NCBI RefSeq assembly: GCF_027214045.1
Contig: NZ_JAPWHE010000006.1
Location: 124,001 to 188,000, forward strand
DNA from: Castellaniella denitrificans
GTDB lineage: Bacteria; Pseudomonadota; Gammaproteobacteria; Burkholderiales; Burkholderiaceae_B
Length of the DNA stretch: 64,000 nucleotides
Reading direction: 5' to 3'
In this document: in pieces, positions 1 through 8,301 of the stretch
Numbering within the stretch: the first letter of the stretch is position 1
How the letters are laid out: each line of letters opens with the position of its first letter
Translations under genes and position numbers: made by a program
Notes under the pieces: generated by a model
The model's database searches: none
What the model was told of the DNA's origin: nothing
What the model saw: only the letters and a program-made list of their open reading frames with translations

Positions 1-983
1 CAGCCGCCGTCCTGAGCCTGGCATGCGGCGCGCATGCCGCCGACGTCACGCTGCTGAACGCGTCCTACGATCCCACGCGGGAGCTGTACCAGGCCTACAA
101 CCAGGCTTTCGCCCGGTACTGGCGGGAGAAGACCGGCGACCATGTCACGATCCGCCAGTCTCATGGGGGCTCGGGCAAGCAGGCGCGCTCGGTGATCGAC
201 GGCCTGAGAGCCGACGTGGTGACCCTGGCGCTGGCGCCGGACATCGACGCCATCGCCGCACGCGGTTCGATCCCCGCAGATTGGCAGGAGCGACTGCCCC
301 TGAACAGCGCCCCCTACACCTCCACCATCGTCTTCCTGGTGCGCAAGGGCAACCCCAAGGGCATCCACGACTGGAACGATCTGGTCAGGCCGGGCGTGCA
401 GGTCATCACACCCAATCCCAAGACGTCCGGCGGCGCCCGCTGGAACTATCTGGCGGCCTGGGGCTACGCCCTGCGCCAGCCCGGCGGCGACGAAGCCAAG
501 GCGCGGGCATTCGTCGGCAAACTCTACCGCCAAGTGCCGGTGCTGGATTCAGGAGCCCGGGGAGCGACCACGACCTTCGTCGAGCGCGGCATCGGCGACG
601 TGCTGCTCGCCTGGGAAAACGAGGCTTTCCTGGCCATCGAGGAACTGGGGCCGGACAAGGTGGACATCGTCGTGCCCTCGGCCAGCATTCTGGCCGAGCC
701 CCCCGTGGCGGTGGTGGACAAGGTCGTCGATGCCCGAGGCACGCGCGACGTGGCCCGTGCCTACCTGGACTACCTGTATTCCGAGGCTGGCCAGGAGATC
801 GCCGCGCAGAACCACTACCGGCCCACGCTGAAGGCGGTCGCCGACAAGTATGCGCATCAGTTTCCCGAACTGTCCCTGTTCACTGTCGCCGACGTGGCGT
901 CGAACTGGACCGAGGCACAGAAGACGCATTTCGCGGACGGCGGCGTGTTCGACCAGATCTACCAGCCTGGCGCGCGGCAGTAA
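1..983 (+). CDS. sbp: Sulfate ABC transporter periplasmic binding protein (5' end cut off)
   Basis: This is the sulfate/thiosulfate-binding protein that delivers its ligand to the CysTWA importer. The reading frame is open from the left edge, so the start and most of the signal peptide lie outside the window. The visible N-terminus is the end of a signal peptide ([13 protein letters not shown]) followed by the family-typical mature start [16 protein letters not shown]. Further on, [17 protein letters not shown] and the [11 protein letters not shown] region match the Sbp ligand-binding fold. The stop lies 4 bases before cysT, which is the classical sbp-cysT-cysW-cysA order. Some paralogues (CysP) prefer thiosulfate; I favour Sbp by overall similarity but cannot exclude CysP. 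Confidence 0.93.
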   Translation, partial: AAVLSLACGAHAADVTLLNASYDPTRELYQAYNQAFARYWREKTGDHVTIRQSHGGSGKQARSVIDGLRADVVTLALAPDIDAIAARGSIPADWQERLPLNSAPYTSTIVFLVRKGNPKGIHDWNDLVRPGVQVITPNPKTSGGARWNYLAAWGYALRQPGGDEAKARAFVGKLYRQVPVLDSGARGATTTFVERGIGDVLLAWENEAFLAIEELGPDKVDIVVPSASILAEPPVAVVDKVVDARGTRDVARAYLDYLYSEAGQEIAAQNHYRPTLKAVADKYAHQFPELSLFTVADVASNWTEAQKTHFADGGVFDQIYQPGARQ

Positions 984-987
984 GGCC

Positions 988-1842
988 ATGTCCACGACGC
1001 TTGCACCGCAATGCTCCGCCACGCCCCGGGTTCTGTCCGGCCGCAATCTGACGTTGGGTCTGACGCTGACCTATCTGTGCCTGGTGGTCCTGCTCCCGCT
1101 GTCGGCCGCGTTCCTGACGGCCTCGACCCTGAGCGGGGAGGCTTTCTGGAGAACGGTCACCGCGCCCCGGGTGCTGGCCTCGTATCGCCTGAGTTTCGGC
1201 GCTGCGCTGCTGGCAGCGGCCGTGAATTCGGTCTTCGGCGGCCTCGTGGCCTGGATGCTGGCGCGCTATGACTTTCCCGGCCGGCGGCTGGTCGATGCCC
1301 TGGTGGATCTGCCTTTTGCCTTGCCCACGGCCGTGGCCGGGATCGCTCTGACCTCTTTGTACGCGCCCAGCGGCTGGCTGGGCGGGCCGCTGGCATCGTT
1401 GGGCGTCCAGGTGGCTTTCAAACCGCTGGGCGTGGTGGTGGCGCTGGTTTTCATCGGACTGCCCTTCGTGGTCCGCACCGTCCAGCCGGTGCTGGAAGAC
1501 ATGGCCTCCGAATACGAGGAAGCCGCCAGCAGCCTGGGGGCCTCGCGCGCGCAGGTCTTCATCCGTGTGGTCTTTCCCGCGATCCTGCCGGCCCTGCTGA
1601 CGGGCTTCGCCCTCGCTTTCGCGCGCGCGGCGGGCGAGTACGGCTCGGTGATCTTCATCGCCGGCAACATGCCGATGATTTCGGAAATCGCGCCCCTGCT
1701 GATCGTCACCAAACTGGAGCAATACGATTACGCTGGCGCTACGGCCATCGCCGTGGTGATGCTGGGAATCTCCTTCCTGCTGTTGCTGGTCATCAATCTG
1801 CTGCAGGCCTGGGTACGGCGCCGCTCGACCGGCCAGACCTGA
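988..1842 (+). CDS. cysT: Sulfate ABC transporter permease CysT (CysU)
   Basis: First of two inner-membrane permease subunits of the sulfate/thiosulfate importer. The 284-residue product begins MSTTLAPQCS at an ATG 4 bases after the sbp stop; a longer in-frame reading upstream would overlap sbp and is unlikely. It has about six hydrophobic segments, with TM1 near residues 27-50. The ABC-permease EAA loop is visible as EEAASSLGASRAQVFIRVVFP. FARAAGEYGSVIFIAGNMP is typical of CysT/CysW. Its length is close to the usual 275-285 residues. It is expected to pair with CysW and to be energised by CysA. Confidence 0.95.
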   Translation: MSTTLAPQCSATPRVLSGRNLTLGLTLTYLCLVVLLPLSAAFLTASTLSGEAFWRTVTAPRVLASYRLSFGAALLAAAVNSVFGGLVAWMLARYDFPGRRLVDALVDLPFALPTAVAGIALTSLYAPSGWLGGPLASLGVQVAFKPLGVVVALVFIGLPFVVRTVQPVLEDMASEYEEAASSLGASRAQVFIRVVFPAILPALLTGFALAFARAAGEYGSVIFIAGNMPMISEIAPLLIVTKLEQYDYAGATAIAVVMLGISFLLLLVINLLQAWVRRRSTGQT

Positions 1843-1860
1843 CATGCGTGTGCTGCCTCC

Positions 1861-2751
1861 ATGACCTCCATTGCTTTCGATTCCCGCTCACGGACCGTCG
1901 TCGTCGCCCGGCCGGCCGCCGAAGGCCGGCTTGTCCGCCTTGCGTTGATGGGAACGGCATTCGCTTTCCTCTTCCTGTTCCTCTTCATTCCATTGGCGGC
2001 GGTCTTTCACGAGGCCCTGGGCAAAGGTTGGGAAGCCTGCGTGGCCGCGGTCGCCGAGCCCGACGCGCAGGCGGCCATCCGGCTGACACTGCTCGCGGCC
2101 GGGCTCGCCGTGCCGTTGAACCTGGTGTTCGGGGTCTGCGCCGCCTGGGCCCTCACCCGATTCGATTTCCGGGGCAAGAGCCTGCTCATCACCCTGATCG
2201 ACCTGCCCTTCTCCGTGTCCCCTGTGATCGCCGGTCTGATCTACGTGCTGATGTTCGGCGCCCAGGGCTGGTTCGGCCCCTGGCTGCAGGCGCACGACAT
2301 CCAGATTCTCTTCGCCGTGCCGGGCATCGTCCTGGCCACGATCTTCGTCACCGTGCCCTTCGTCGCGCGCGAACTGATTCCACTGATGCAGTCCCAGGGC
2401 TGCGAGGAAGAAGAGGCCGCCATCGTGCTGGGCGCCTCGGGCTGGCGCGTCTTCTGGCATGTCACGCTGCCCAACATCCGCTGGGGACTGTTCTACGGCG
2501 TGATCCTGTGCAACGCGCGCGCCATGGGCGAATTCGGCGCAGTGTCGGTGGTGTCGGGCCATATCCGCGGCCTGACCAACACCCTGCCCCTGCACGTTGA
2601 AATCCTCTACAACGAATACAACTTCGCGGCCGCCTTTTCGGTGGCGTCGCTGCTGGCACTGCTGGCCTTGCTGACGCTGGCCCTGAAATCCTTGGCGGAA
2701 TGGCGCTTGCACGCTCAGACCGCCCGCATCGCACTGGAGCAATCCCCATGA
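1861..2751 (+). CDS. cysW: Sulfate ABC transporter permease CysW
   Basis: Second permease subunit of the sulfate importer, 296 residues. The N-terminus carries about 28 extra polar residues before a very hydrophobic first helix ([16 protein letters not shown]). The EAA-loop signature is [23 protein letters not shown], and [20 protein letters not shown] is characteristic of CysW. The gene follows cysT after 18 bases and its stop overlaps the cysA start by 4 bases (ATGA), so translational coupling is likely. Confidence 0.95.
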   Translation: MTSIAFDSRSRTVVVARPAAEGRLVRLALMGTAFAFLFLFLFIPLAAVFHEALGKGWEACVAAVAEPDAQAAIRLTLLAAGLAVPLNLVFGVCAAWALTRFDFRGKSLLITLIDLPFSVSPVIAGLIYVLMFGAQGWFGPWLQAHDIQILFAVPGIVLATIFVTVPFVARELIPLMQSQGCEEEEAAIVLGASGWRVFWHVTLPNIRWGLFYGVILCNARAMGEFGAVSVVSGHIRGLTNTLPLHVEILYNEYNFAAAFSVASLLALLALLTLALKSLAEWRLHAQTARIALEQSP

Positions 2752-3821
2752 GCATCGAAGTCCGCCACATTCACAAGCGGTTCGGCGCGTTCACGGCGCT
2801 CGACGACGTGTCCCTGGCCTTCCCGGAAGGGCGGCTGACCGCGTTGCTGGGGCCCTCGGGCTGCGGCAAGACCACGCTGCTGCGCATCATCGCCGGCCTC
2901 GAACATCCCGATGGGGGCCAGGTGCTGCTGGAAGGCCAGGACGCGTCCCATACGCACGTGCGCCAGCGGCAGGTTGGCTTCGTGTTCCAGCACTACGCCC
3001 TGTTCAAGCACATGACGGTCTTCGAAAATGTCGCTTTCGGCCTGCGCGTCAAGCCGCGCGCCCTGCGGCCGGACGAGCGCAGGATCCGCGAGACGGTCAT
3101 GGGACTGCTGGAATTGGTGCAACTGGACTGGCTGGCCGACCGCCGGCCGGCGGCCCTGTCAGGCGGACAGCGCCAGCGCATCGCCCTGGCCCGCGCCCTG
3201 GCGGTGAAGCCGCGCGTGCTGCTGCTGGACGAACCATTCGGCGCGCTGGACGCCAAGGTCCGGAAGGAACTGCGGCGCTGGCTGCGCCGTCTGCACGACG
3301 AGTTGCACATGACCAGTCTGTTCGTCACGCACGACCAGGAAGAGGCGCTGGAGGTCGCCGACGAGGTCGTGATCATGAACAAGGGCCGGGTCGAGCAGCA
3401 AGGCGAGCCGCAAGCGGTCTACGACGCCCCGGGCACGGCCTTCGTGTACGGTTTCCTGGGGCACGTGAACCTGTTTCACGGCCGCGTGCGCGGTGGCCGG
3501 CTGCATACCGGCGGCGCGGCGCTCGACATGCCGGGCCTGGAGGGCGCGGCCGATGCGCCCGGCACCGCCTATGTCCGGCCGCACGACATCCAGATCGAGC
3601 CCATGCCCGCTTCGGGCAGGCCGGCCACTGGCCAGGGGCTGCCGGTGAATCTGCAGCGGGCGCATGCTTTCGGCCCGCTGGCGCAACTGGAGCTGCGGCG
3701 CGAGGATACCCAGGAAATCATCGAGGTGGTCATGCCCAGCCTGGAGTTCGACCGGATCCGGGCGCAAGGCCACCGACGCTTCATCGCCCGGCCCCGTCAG
3801 GCGCGGGTGTTCCTGAGTTAG
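2748..3821 (+). CDS. cysA: Sulfate/thiosulfate ABC transporter ATPase CysA
   Basis: ATP-binding subunit that drives sulfate/thiosulfate import through CysT and CysW. The 357-residue product starts at the ATG overlapping the cysW stop. Walker A is GPSGCGKTT (about 35-43), the Q-loop [22 protein letters not shown] follows, the ABC signature is LSGGQRQR (137-144), and Walker B/D-loop is [22 protein letters not shown]. The switch histidine is in [16 protein letters not shown]-terminal regulatory (TOBE-like) domain from about residue 235 contains [11 protein letters not shown], typical of CysA. It ends the operon. Confidence 0.96.
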   Translation: MSIEVRHIHKRFGAFTALDDVSLAFPEGRLTALLGPSGCGKTTLLRIIAGLEHPDGGQVLLEGQDASHTHVRQRQVGFVFQHYALFKHMTVFENVAFGLRVKPRALRPDERRIRETVMGLLELVQLDWLADRRPAALSGGQRQRIALARALAVKPRVLLLDEPFGALDAKVRKELRRWLRRLHDELHMTSLFVTHDQEEALEVADEVVIMNKGRVEQQGEPQAVYDAPGTAFVYGFLGHVNLFHGRVRGGRLHTGGAALDMPGLEGAADAPGTAYVRPHDIQIEPMPASGRPATGQGLPVNLQRAHAFGPLAQLELRREDTQEIIEVVMPSLEFDRIRAQGHRRFIARPRQARVFLS

Positions 3822-3824
3822 CGG

Positions 3825-3865
3825 CTGTTCTCACACGCACCACGGAGATTGATTCCTGAGAACAG
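3825..3865. other. Inverted repeat between convergent cysA and ankyrin genes
   Basis: A perfect 9-base inverted repeat (CTGTTCTCA at 3825-3833 and TGAGAACAG at 3857-3865) with a 23-base loop starts 3 bases after the cysA stop. There is no T-run on either strand, so a classical intrinsic terminator is not shown. It may act as a 3' mRNA stabilising stem or a weak bidirectional terminator. Confidence 0.4.
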
Positions 3866-3888
3866 GCCCTGGCCGGGCGAAGCGCCGA

Positions 3889-4722
3889 CTACCGGCCTTG
3901 CGGCGTGTCCTCGAAGCGGCCGAGGTCGAAATAGCGCGAGAACGAAGACGCGTCGTCCTTGGCTTCCGGCGCGGGCGCCTGCGGCGCCGGGTCCGGCCCG
4001 TTCGCCGCAGGCGCGGGGCCATCGTCCCGGCGGTTCCGCGCCCGGCGGGCGGCATCGTCCAGCCCGGCGGCCAGGGACTGATGCTGGCGCTTGCGCGCCC
4101 AGTCCGCCGCCGTCTCGTGGGCGGCGTTGAACATGGTGGGGTCCGCCCCGTGCGCCAGCAGCAGGCGGACGATGTCCGGCTTGCCGGACAAGGCCGCCAT
4201 CATCAGCGGCGTCGTGCCGTCCGGCCCGGGCGCGTTGACGATGGCGCCCTGCCCGATCAGCATGCGGGCCGTATCCACCTGGGCCTTGGACGCGGCATAG
4301 TGCAACGGTGTCCATCCCAGACGGTTGACCTGGGCGCCTGCGGAGATCAGCGCGCGGGCCCGGTCGGTCTGGCCCAGGATGCACAGGTACATCAGTGCCG
4401 TCTCGTCGCGGGCGTTGGGCGCGTCGATCAGCACATCAGGTGCCGTGCGCAGCGCATCGAACACCTTCCAGGACTGATCCCGCGCCGCCTGGGTCAGCGC
4501 GGGATTGCCCAGGGCGTTGAGGGCATTCGGGTCGGTGTGGCGCAGCAGCATGCCTTGCACCGCTGACACGTCGTCGCGGCGGATGGCCGACCACCAGTCG
4601 GCCGTCGGCGCCGGCTGGGCGAAGGCCGTGGGCGGCGCGCCGGCGCCCAGGGCCAGGATCAGCGCCAAGCCGGCCAACTGGCCGCGCCGCGCGCCGGATC
4701 GAACGAGAGTGGACAAGAACAT
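3889..4722 (-). CDS. Secreted ankyrin-repeat protein
   Basis: A 277-residue protein with an N-terminal signal peptide (hydrophobic LAGLALILALGAGAPPTAFAQ region, probable cleavage after AFA), so it should act in the periplasm. Several ankyrin repeats follow: ALNALGNPALTQAARD, RDETALMYLCILGQTDRARALIS, LGWTPLHYAASKAQVDTARMLI, and DGTTPLMMAALSGKPDIVRLLL. The last about 60 residues are proline/alanine-rich and low complexity. Ankyrin repeats mediate protein binding; no enzymatic domain is visible and the partner is unknown. It lies 56 bases downstream of tatD on the same strand and may be co-transcribed with the tmk-holB-tatD group. Confidence 0.85.
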   Translation of the reverse strand: MFLSTLVRSGARRGQLAGLALILALGAGAPPTAFAQPAPTADWWSAIRRDDVSAVQGMLLRHTDPNALNALGNPALTQAARDQSWKVFDALRTAPDVLIDAPNARDETALMYLCILGQTDRARALISAGAQVNRLGWTPLHYAASKAQVDTARMLIGQGAIVNAPGPDGTTPLMMAALSGKPDIVRLLLAHGADPTMFNAAHETAADWARKRQHQSLAAGLDDAARRARNRRDDGPAPAANGPDPAPQAPAPEAKDDASSFSRYFDLGRFEDTPQGR

Positions 4723-4778
4723 GGCGGAGACCTCCGTCGGCGGGAATGGTGACAGGCGACCCGGATGGGGACCGGGGT

Positions 4779-5561
4779 TCAGGCGGGCGCGGCCGCTTTG
4801 TCGAACAGACGCCAGTAGTTCTCGGCGCTTGCCCGCTCGATCTCGGCGACGGGGACGCCGCGCAATCCGGCGATTTTTTCGGCCACGTGGATCACCCGGG
4901 AGGGATCGTTCATCTTTCCCCGGTACGGCACCGGCGCCAGATACGGGGAATCAGTCTCGATCAGCAGGCGGTCCAGGGGCACCCTGCGGGCGACGTCCTG
5001 GATCTGGGCGGCGTTCTTGAAGGTCACGATGCCGGAGATGGAGATATAGAACCCCAGGTCCAGGGCACCCTGCGCGACTTCCCAGGATTCGGTGAAGCAG
5101 TGCATGACCCCGCCGGGCGCGCGTTCCTCGCGCATCAGGCGCAGGGTGTCCTCGGCGGCGGCGCGGGTATGGATGATCAGCGGCAGCCCGGTGGCGTGCG
5201 CTGCGCGGATGTGGGTGCGAAAACGCTCGCGCTGCCATTCCAGCGGTTCGCCGAGGCGATAGTAGTCGAGTCCGGTCTCTCCGATGGCGACGACCCGGGG
5301 ATGGGCCGCGCGGCCGACCAGGTCGTCCAGGGTCGGTTCGGCACCGTCGTCGTCCTCGGGGTCGTTGTCCGGATGCACGCCCACCGAGGCTCGCAGGAAG
5401 GGATGTTGCTCCACCAGTTCCATCAGGCCGGGCCAGTCGCGCAGATTGACGCTGACCACCAGGGCGTGGCCCACGCCGGCGGCCCGCATGCGTTCCAGCA
5501 CATCCGGCAACTGGGCGCGCAGGTCGGGGAAATTCAGGTGACAGTGGGAATCGATATACAT
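4779..5561 (-). CDS. tatD: TatD-family metal-dependent DNase
   Basis: Two-metal TIM-barrel hydrolase of the TatD family, 260 residues, usually a 3'-5' exonuclease/DNase with a role in DNA repair. The start MYIDSHCHLN places the metal-binding HxH at residues 6-8. The conserved GETGLDYYR holds the metal-bridging Glu at about 95. HTRAAAEDT, VMHCFTESWE and LLIETDSPYLAP supply the remaining metal ligands. A longer upstream reading in the same frame enters holB coding sequence and is rejected. It sits 16 bases downstream of holB, the usual order in beta- and gammaproteobacteria. Confidence 0.95.
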   Translation of the reverse strand: MYIDSHCHLNFPDLRAQLPDVLERMRAAGVGHALVVSVNLRDWPGLMELVEQHPFLRASVGVHPDNDPEDDDGAEPTLDDLVGRAAHPRVVAIGETGLDYYRLGEPLEWQRERFRTHIRAAHATGLPLIIHTRAAAEDTLRLMREERAPGGVMHCFTESWEVAQGALDLGFYISISGIVTFKNAAQIQDVARRVPLDRLLIETDSPYLAPVPYRGKMNDPSRVIHVAEKIAGLRGVPVAEIERASAENYWRLFDKAAAPA

Positions 5562-5577
5562 GGGATCGAAAAGGAAT

Positions 5578-6591
5578 CTATCGGGGCCGCACCGACTGCA
5601 GCAGGGTGCGGGCGGCGTGGTCGGCCAGCAGCTTGGGATTGAGGGCGTGGCGCGCCAGGCGCCGCTGTTCCCGCAGCCAGTCCGCCGCACGGGCCAGTGC
5701 CGCCGGGTCCAGGCGCTTGGCGATTGCGGCGATCCGCGTCGCCTGTCCGGGATGATAACGCGGCGGCAGGCCGTGCGTGCCCAGGCTGAGATCCAGCCAC
5801 AGGCGCTGGAATCCGTCCACCCAGTCGGCCGGCTCGGCCGCCTGGAGTGCGTCGGCCAGCGCGGCGCCATCGCCGCCATGGCCCGCCTGATCCAGGAACA
5901 GTTCCAGCCAGTCGGGCGTCACGGGCCGCCCTTCCCGCGCCTGTTCCAACGCCAGCAGCGGCGCGCCGCCGGCCGCCGCCAGGCGGTCGGCGGCGTCCTT
6001 CACGCCCTGCGCCTCCAGCCAGGTCAGTGATTCGGCAACGGGCGGCACCGTCAGGGGCAGGCGCCGGCAGCGCGACACCAGTGTCGGCAGCAGTCGGTCG
6101 GGCGCCTGGGCCGACAGCAGGAAAACCGTGTGTTCGGGCGGCTCTTCGAGGATCTTCAGCAGCGCGTTGGCCGCGATGGTGTTCAGCGATTCGGCCGGAT
6201 ACAGCAGGGCGACGCGCCAGCCGCCCCGGTGGGTGGCCGTATTGAACCAGGGCAGCAGGCTGCGGATCTGTTCGATGCGGATCTCGCGCGAGGGCTGTTT
6301 CTTGGCGTCCTCGGCAACGTCCAGTGCGCCTTCGCGCACGGCCTGGGCGTCGGGCCGGATGCGGCGCAAATCGGGATGATTGCCGGCCACCACCCAGCGG
6401 CAGGCCTGGCATGCGCCGCAAGCCAGGCCGTCGCGGGGCGATTCGCACAACAGGCTGGCGGCCCCCGCGAGTGCGAATTCCATCTGGCCGCAACCGGGCC
6501 GGCCGTGGATCAGCCAGGCGTGGGCGAAGCGCTCGCGCGTGGCCAGCCAGCGGCGCGCCGGCGCCTGTTGCCAGGGCAGGAAGTCCATCAT
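5578..6591 (-). CDS. holB: DNA polymerase III subunit delta'
   Basis: Delta-prime subunit of the clamp-loader complex, 337 residues. The N-terminal AAA+ domain begins MMDFLPWQQAPARRW and has a degenerate P-loop (GRPGCGQM at 30-37), as expected because delta' does not bind ATP. A zinc-binding set of four cysteines is visible at about 49, 58, 61 and 64 (CESPRDGLACGACQAC). RIEQIRSLLPWFNT and NALLKILEEPPEHTVFLLSA are diagnostic of clamp-loader subunits, the latter including the sensor 1 region. The start codon overlaps the tmk stop by 4 bases. Confidence 0.95.
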   Translation of the reverse strand: MMDFLPWQQAPARRWLATRERFAHAWLIHGRPGCGQMEFALAGAASLLCESPRDGLACGACQACRWVVAGNHPDLRRIRPDAQAVREGALDVAEDAKKQPSREIRIEQIRSLLPWFNTATHRGGWRVALLYPAESLNTIAANALLKILEEPPEHTVFLLSAQAPDRLLPTLVSRCRRLPLTVPPVAESLTWLEAQGVKDAADRLAAAGGAPLLALEQAREGRPVTPDWLELFLDQAGHGGDGAALADALQAAEPADWVDGFQRLWLDLSLGTHGLPPRYHPGQATRIAAIAKRLDPAALARAADWLREQRRLARHALNPKLLADHAARTLLQSVRPR

Positions 6592-7253
6592 GCCGGATCC
6601 AGGCCGCCGGACGCGGGCGCATGGCCGCGCGCGCGCAGCAGCCCATCCAGGATGCCGCCCAGCTCGGCGCGGATCTCTTCGAGATTCCGGCGGGCGTCGA
6701 TCACCCGGAAGCGGTCCGGATCGGCCGCCGCCCGGGCGTGATAGGCCTGGCGGGTGCGCTCGAAGAACGCCGCATCCTCGCGCTCGAAGCGGTCGGAGCG
6801 CGCGCGCCCGCGCGACAGGCGTTCACGCGCAGTCGCCAGCGGCACATCGAACAGCAGGGTGCAATCCGGCCCCCTGCCCTGCTGCACCCATTCTTCCAGG
6901 ATGCGCACGGGTTCAGCGCCCAGTCCCCGGCCTCCGCCCTGGTAGGCGAACGAAGCATCGGTATAGCGATCGCACAGCACCCACCGGCCCTGCTCCAGAG
7001 CGGGCAGGATGCGCGTGCGCCAGTGCTCATTGCGGGCGGCGAACATGAGCAGGGTCTCGGTGCGCAGGTCCATGGGCTTGTGCAGCAGCAGTTCGCGCAA
7101 GGTTTCACCCAGGGGGGTGCCGCCTGGCTCGCGGGTGGACAGCAGATCCACCCCGGCCTGGCGCAGCCGGTCCTCGATCCAGGGAATGTGCGTGCTCTTG
7201 CCGGCCCCATCCAGGCCTTCGAGCGTGATGAAACAGGCGCCTCGGGTCGTCAT
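6588..7253 (-). CDS. tmk: Thymidylate kinase
   Basis: Converts dTMP to dTDP in dTTP synthesis. The product has 221 residues. The P-loop ITLEGLDGAGKST (about 9-21) is the tmk signature. STREPGGTPLGE and the DRYTDASFAYQGGGRGL segment bind dTMP, and the lid region is around RGRARSDRFEREDAAFFER. The gene begins 3 bases after the mltG stop and ends overlapping holB, so mltG-tmk-holB-tatD are probably co-transcribed. Confidence 0.97.
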   Translation of the reverse strand: MTTRGACFITLEGLDGAGKSTHIPWIEDRLRQAGVDLLSTREPGGTPLGETLRELLLHKPMDLRTETLLMFAARNEHWRTRILPALEQGRWVLCDRYTDASFAYQGGGRGLGAEPVRILEEWVQQGRGPDCTLLFDVPLATARERLSRGRARSDRFEREDAAFFERTRQAYHARAAADPDRFRVIDARRNLEEIRAELGGILDGLLRARGHAPASGGLDPA

Positions 7254-7256
7254 GGA

Positions 7257-8255
7257 CTATCGTTTCAGGATGTATTTGCCGACGGCGCGATTGTGCGCCG
7301 CCAGATCGGTGGAGAACTCGCTGGTGCCGTCGCCCCGCGAGACGAAATACAGGAATTTGTGCCTCTCCGGATGCAGGACCGCCTCCAGGGCGGCTTTTCC
7401 GGGGTTGGCGATGGGCGTGGGCGGCAGGCCCGCGCGGGTATAGGTGTTCCAGGGCGTGTCGCGTTCCAGATCCTTCTTGCGCAGGCGGCCCTGGTAATCG
7501 TCGCCCAGCCCGTAGATGACGGTCGGATCGGTCTGCAAGGGCATGCCGATGCGCAAGCGGTTGATGAACACGCCGGCGATGCGCGCCCGGTCGGCACCGT
7601 GACCCGTCTCCTTTTCGACGATGGAGGCCAGGATGAGCGCCTGGTACGGAGTTTCCAGAGGCAGGTCGCGGTCGCGCCCCGCCCAGGCGCGCTCGAGCGT
7701 CTGCCGGCCCGCCGAGACGGCGCGGCGCAGGATGTCCAGATCGGAACTGCCCGGTGCGAACACATAAGTGTCGGGATGGAACAGGCCTTCGAGTGCGTCG
7801 GCCTCCAGCCCCAGTCGCCGGACCAGGGTCTGCTCGTCCATGCCAAGCGTGTCGTGACGGACCTGGGGATCGGCGTCCAGCGCCGCCCGGATCTGGGCGA
7901 AGGTCCAGCCTTCGGGAAAGGTCAGGCGGGTCTGGGTCATGTCCCCGTTGGCCATGCGTTCCAGCAGCATCCAGGGCGTGTCGCCCTCGCGGGCCTCATA
8001 GGCGCCGGCCTTCAGCAATTTGTCGCGGCCGCTCAAGCGGGCCAGCCAGACGAAGGCATCGGGCTGGATCTCGATGCCCGCGTCCCGCATCGTCTGGGCG
8101 ATCCGGCGCGGCGTACCGCCAGCGTCGATGAGATAGTCGACGACGGGTGCCCGCAGGGGCACGGGCCGTCTCCAGCCCCACCAGGCCGCCGAGACGATGA
8201 CCGACGCCGCAGCCAGCAGGCCGAGGATCAGCAACCGGAGGATGAGTTTTTTCAT
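7257..8255 (-). CDS. mltG: Endolytic murein transglycosylase MltG (YceG family)
   Basis: Inner-membrane lytic transglycosylase that cuts nascent glycan strands and terminates peptidoglycan polymerisation. The product has 332 residues. An N-terminal membrane anchor (about 4-24, ILRLLILGLLAAASVIVSAAW) is followed by a LysM-like region and the YceG catalytic domain. The catalytic Glu lies in ILASIVEKETG (about 214), and QTDPTVIYGLGDDYQGRL and NTYTRAGLPPTPIANPG are family signatures. The start codon directly abuts a strong hairpin (8258-8280) that leaves no room for a normal Shine-Dalgarno sequence. Confidence 0.95.
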   Translation of the reverse strand: MKKLILRLLILGLLAAASVIVSAAWWGWRRPVPLRAPVVDYLIDAGGTPRRIAQTMRDAGIEIQPDAFVWLARLSGRDKLLKAGAYEAREGDTPWMLLERMANGDMTQTRLTFPEGWTFAQIRAALDADPQVRHDTLGMDEQTLVRRLGLEADALEGLFHPDTYVFAPGSSDLDILRRAVSAGRQTLERAWAGRDRDLPLETPYQALILASIVEKETGHGADRARIAGVFINRLRIGMPLQTDPTVIYGLGDDYQGRLRKKDLERDTPWNTYTRAGLPPTPIANPGKAALEAVLHPERHKFLYFVSRGDGTSEFSTDLAAHNRAVGKYILKR

Positions 8256-8257
8256 GT

Positions 8258-8280
8258 GCGCCAGTTTAACGAACTGGCGC
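8258..8280 (-). other. Hairpin abutting the mltG start codon
   Basis: A perfect 9-base inverted repeat (GCGCCAGTT at 8258-8266 and AACTGGCGC at 8272-8280, 5-base loop) ends 2 bases upstream of the mltG ATG and 22 bases downstream of the exporter stop at 8302. No T-run follows it on the minus strand. It could be an operator, an RNA stem limiting mltG translation, or an attenuating/processing stem between the two genes. Confidence 0.5.
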
Positions 8281-8301
8281 GTCGGGCGGCGGGGCTGACG
8301 T

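Noticed and set aside
5578-6591. Broken Walker A in the HolB protein as a sign of decay
   Set aside because: A degenerate P-loop is normal for the delta' subunit, which does not hydrolyse ATP; the zinc cysteines are intact.
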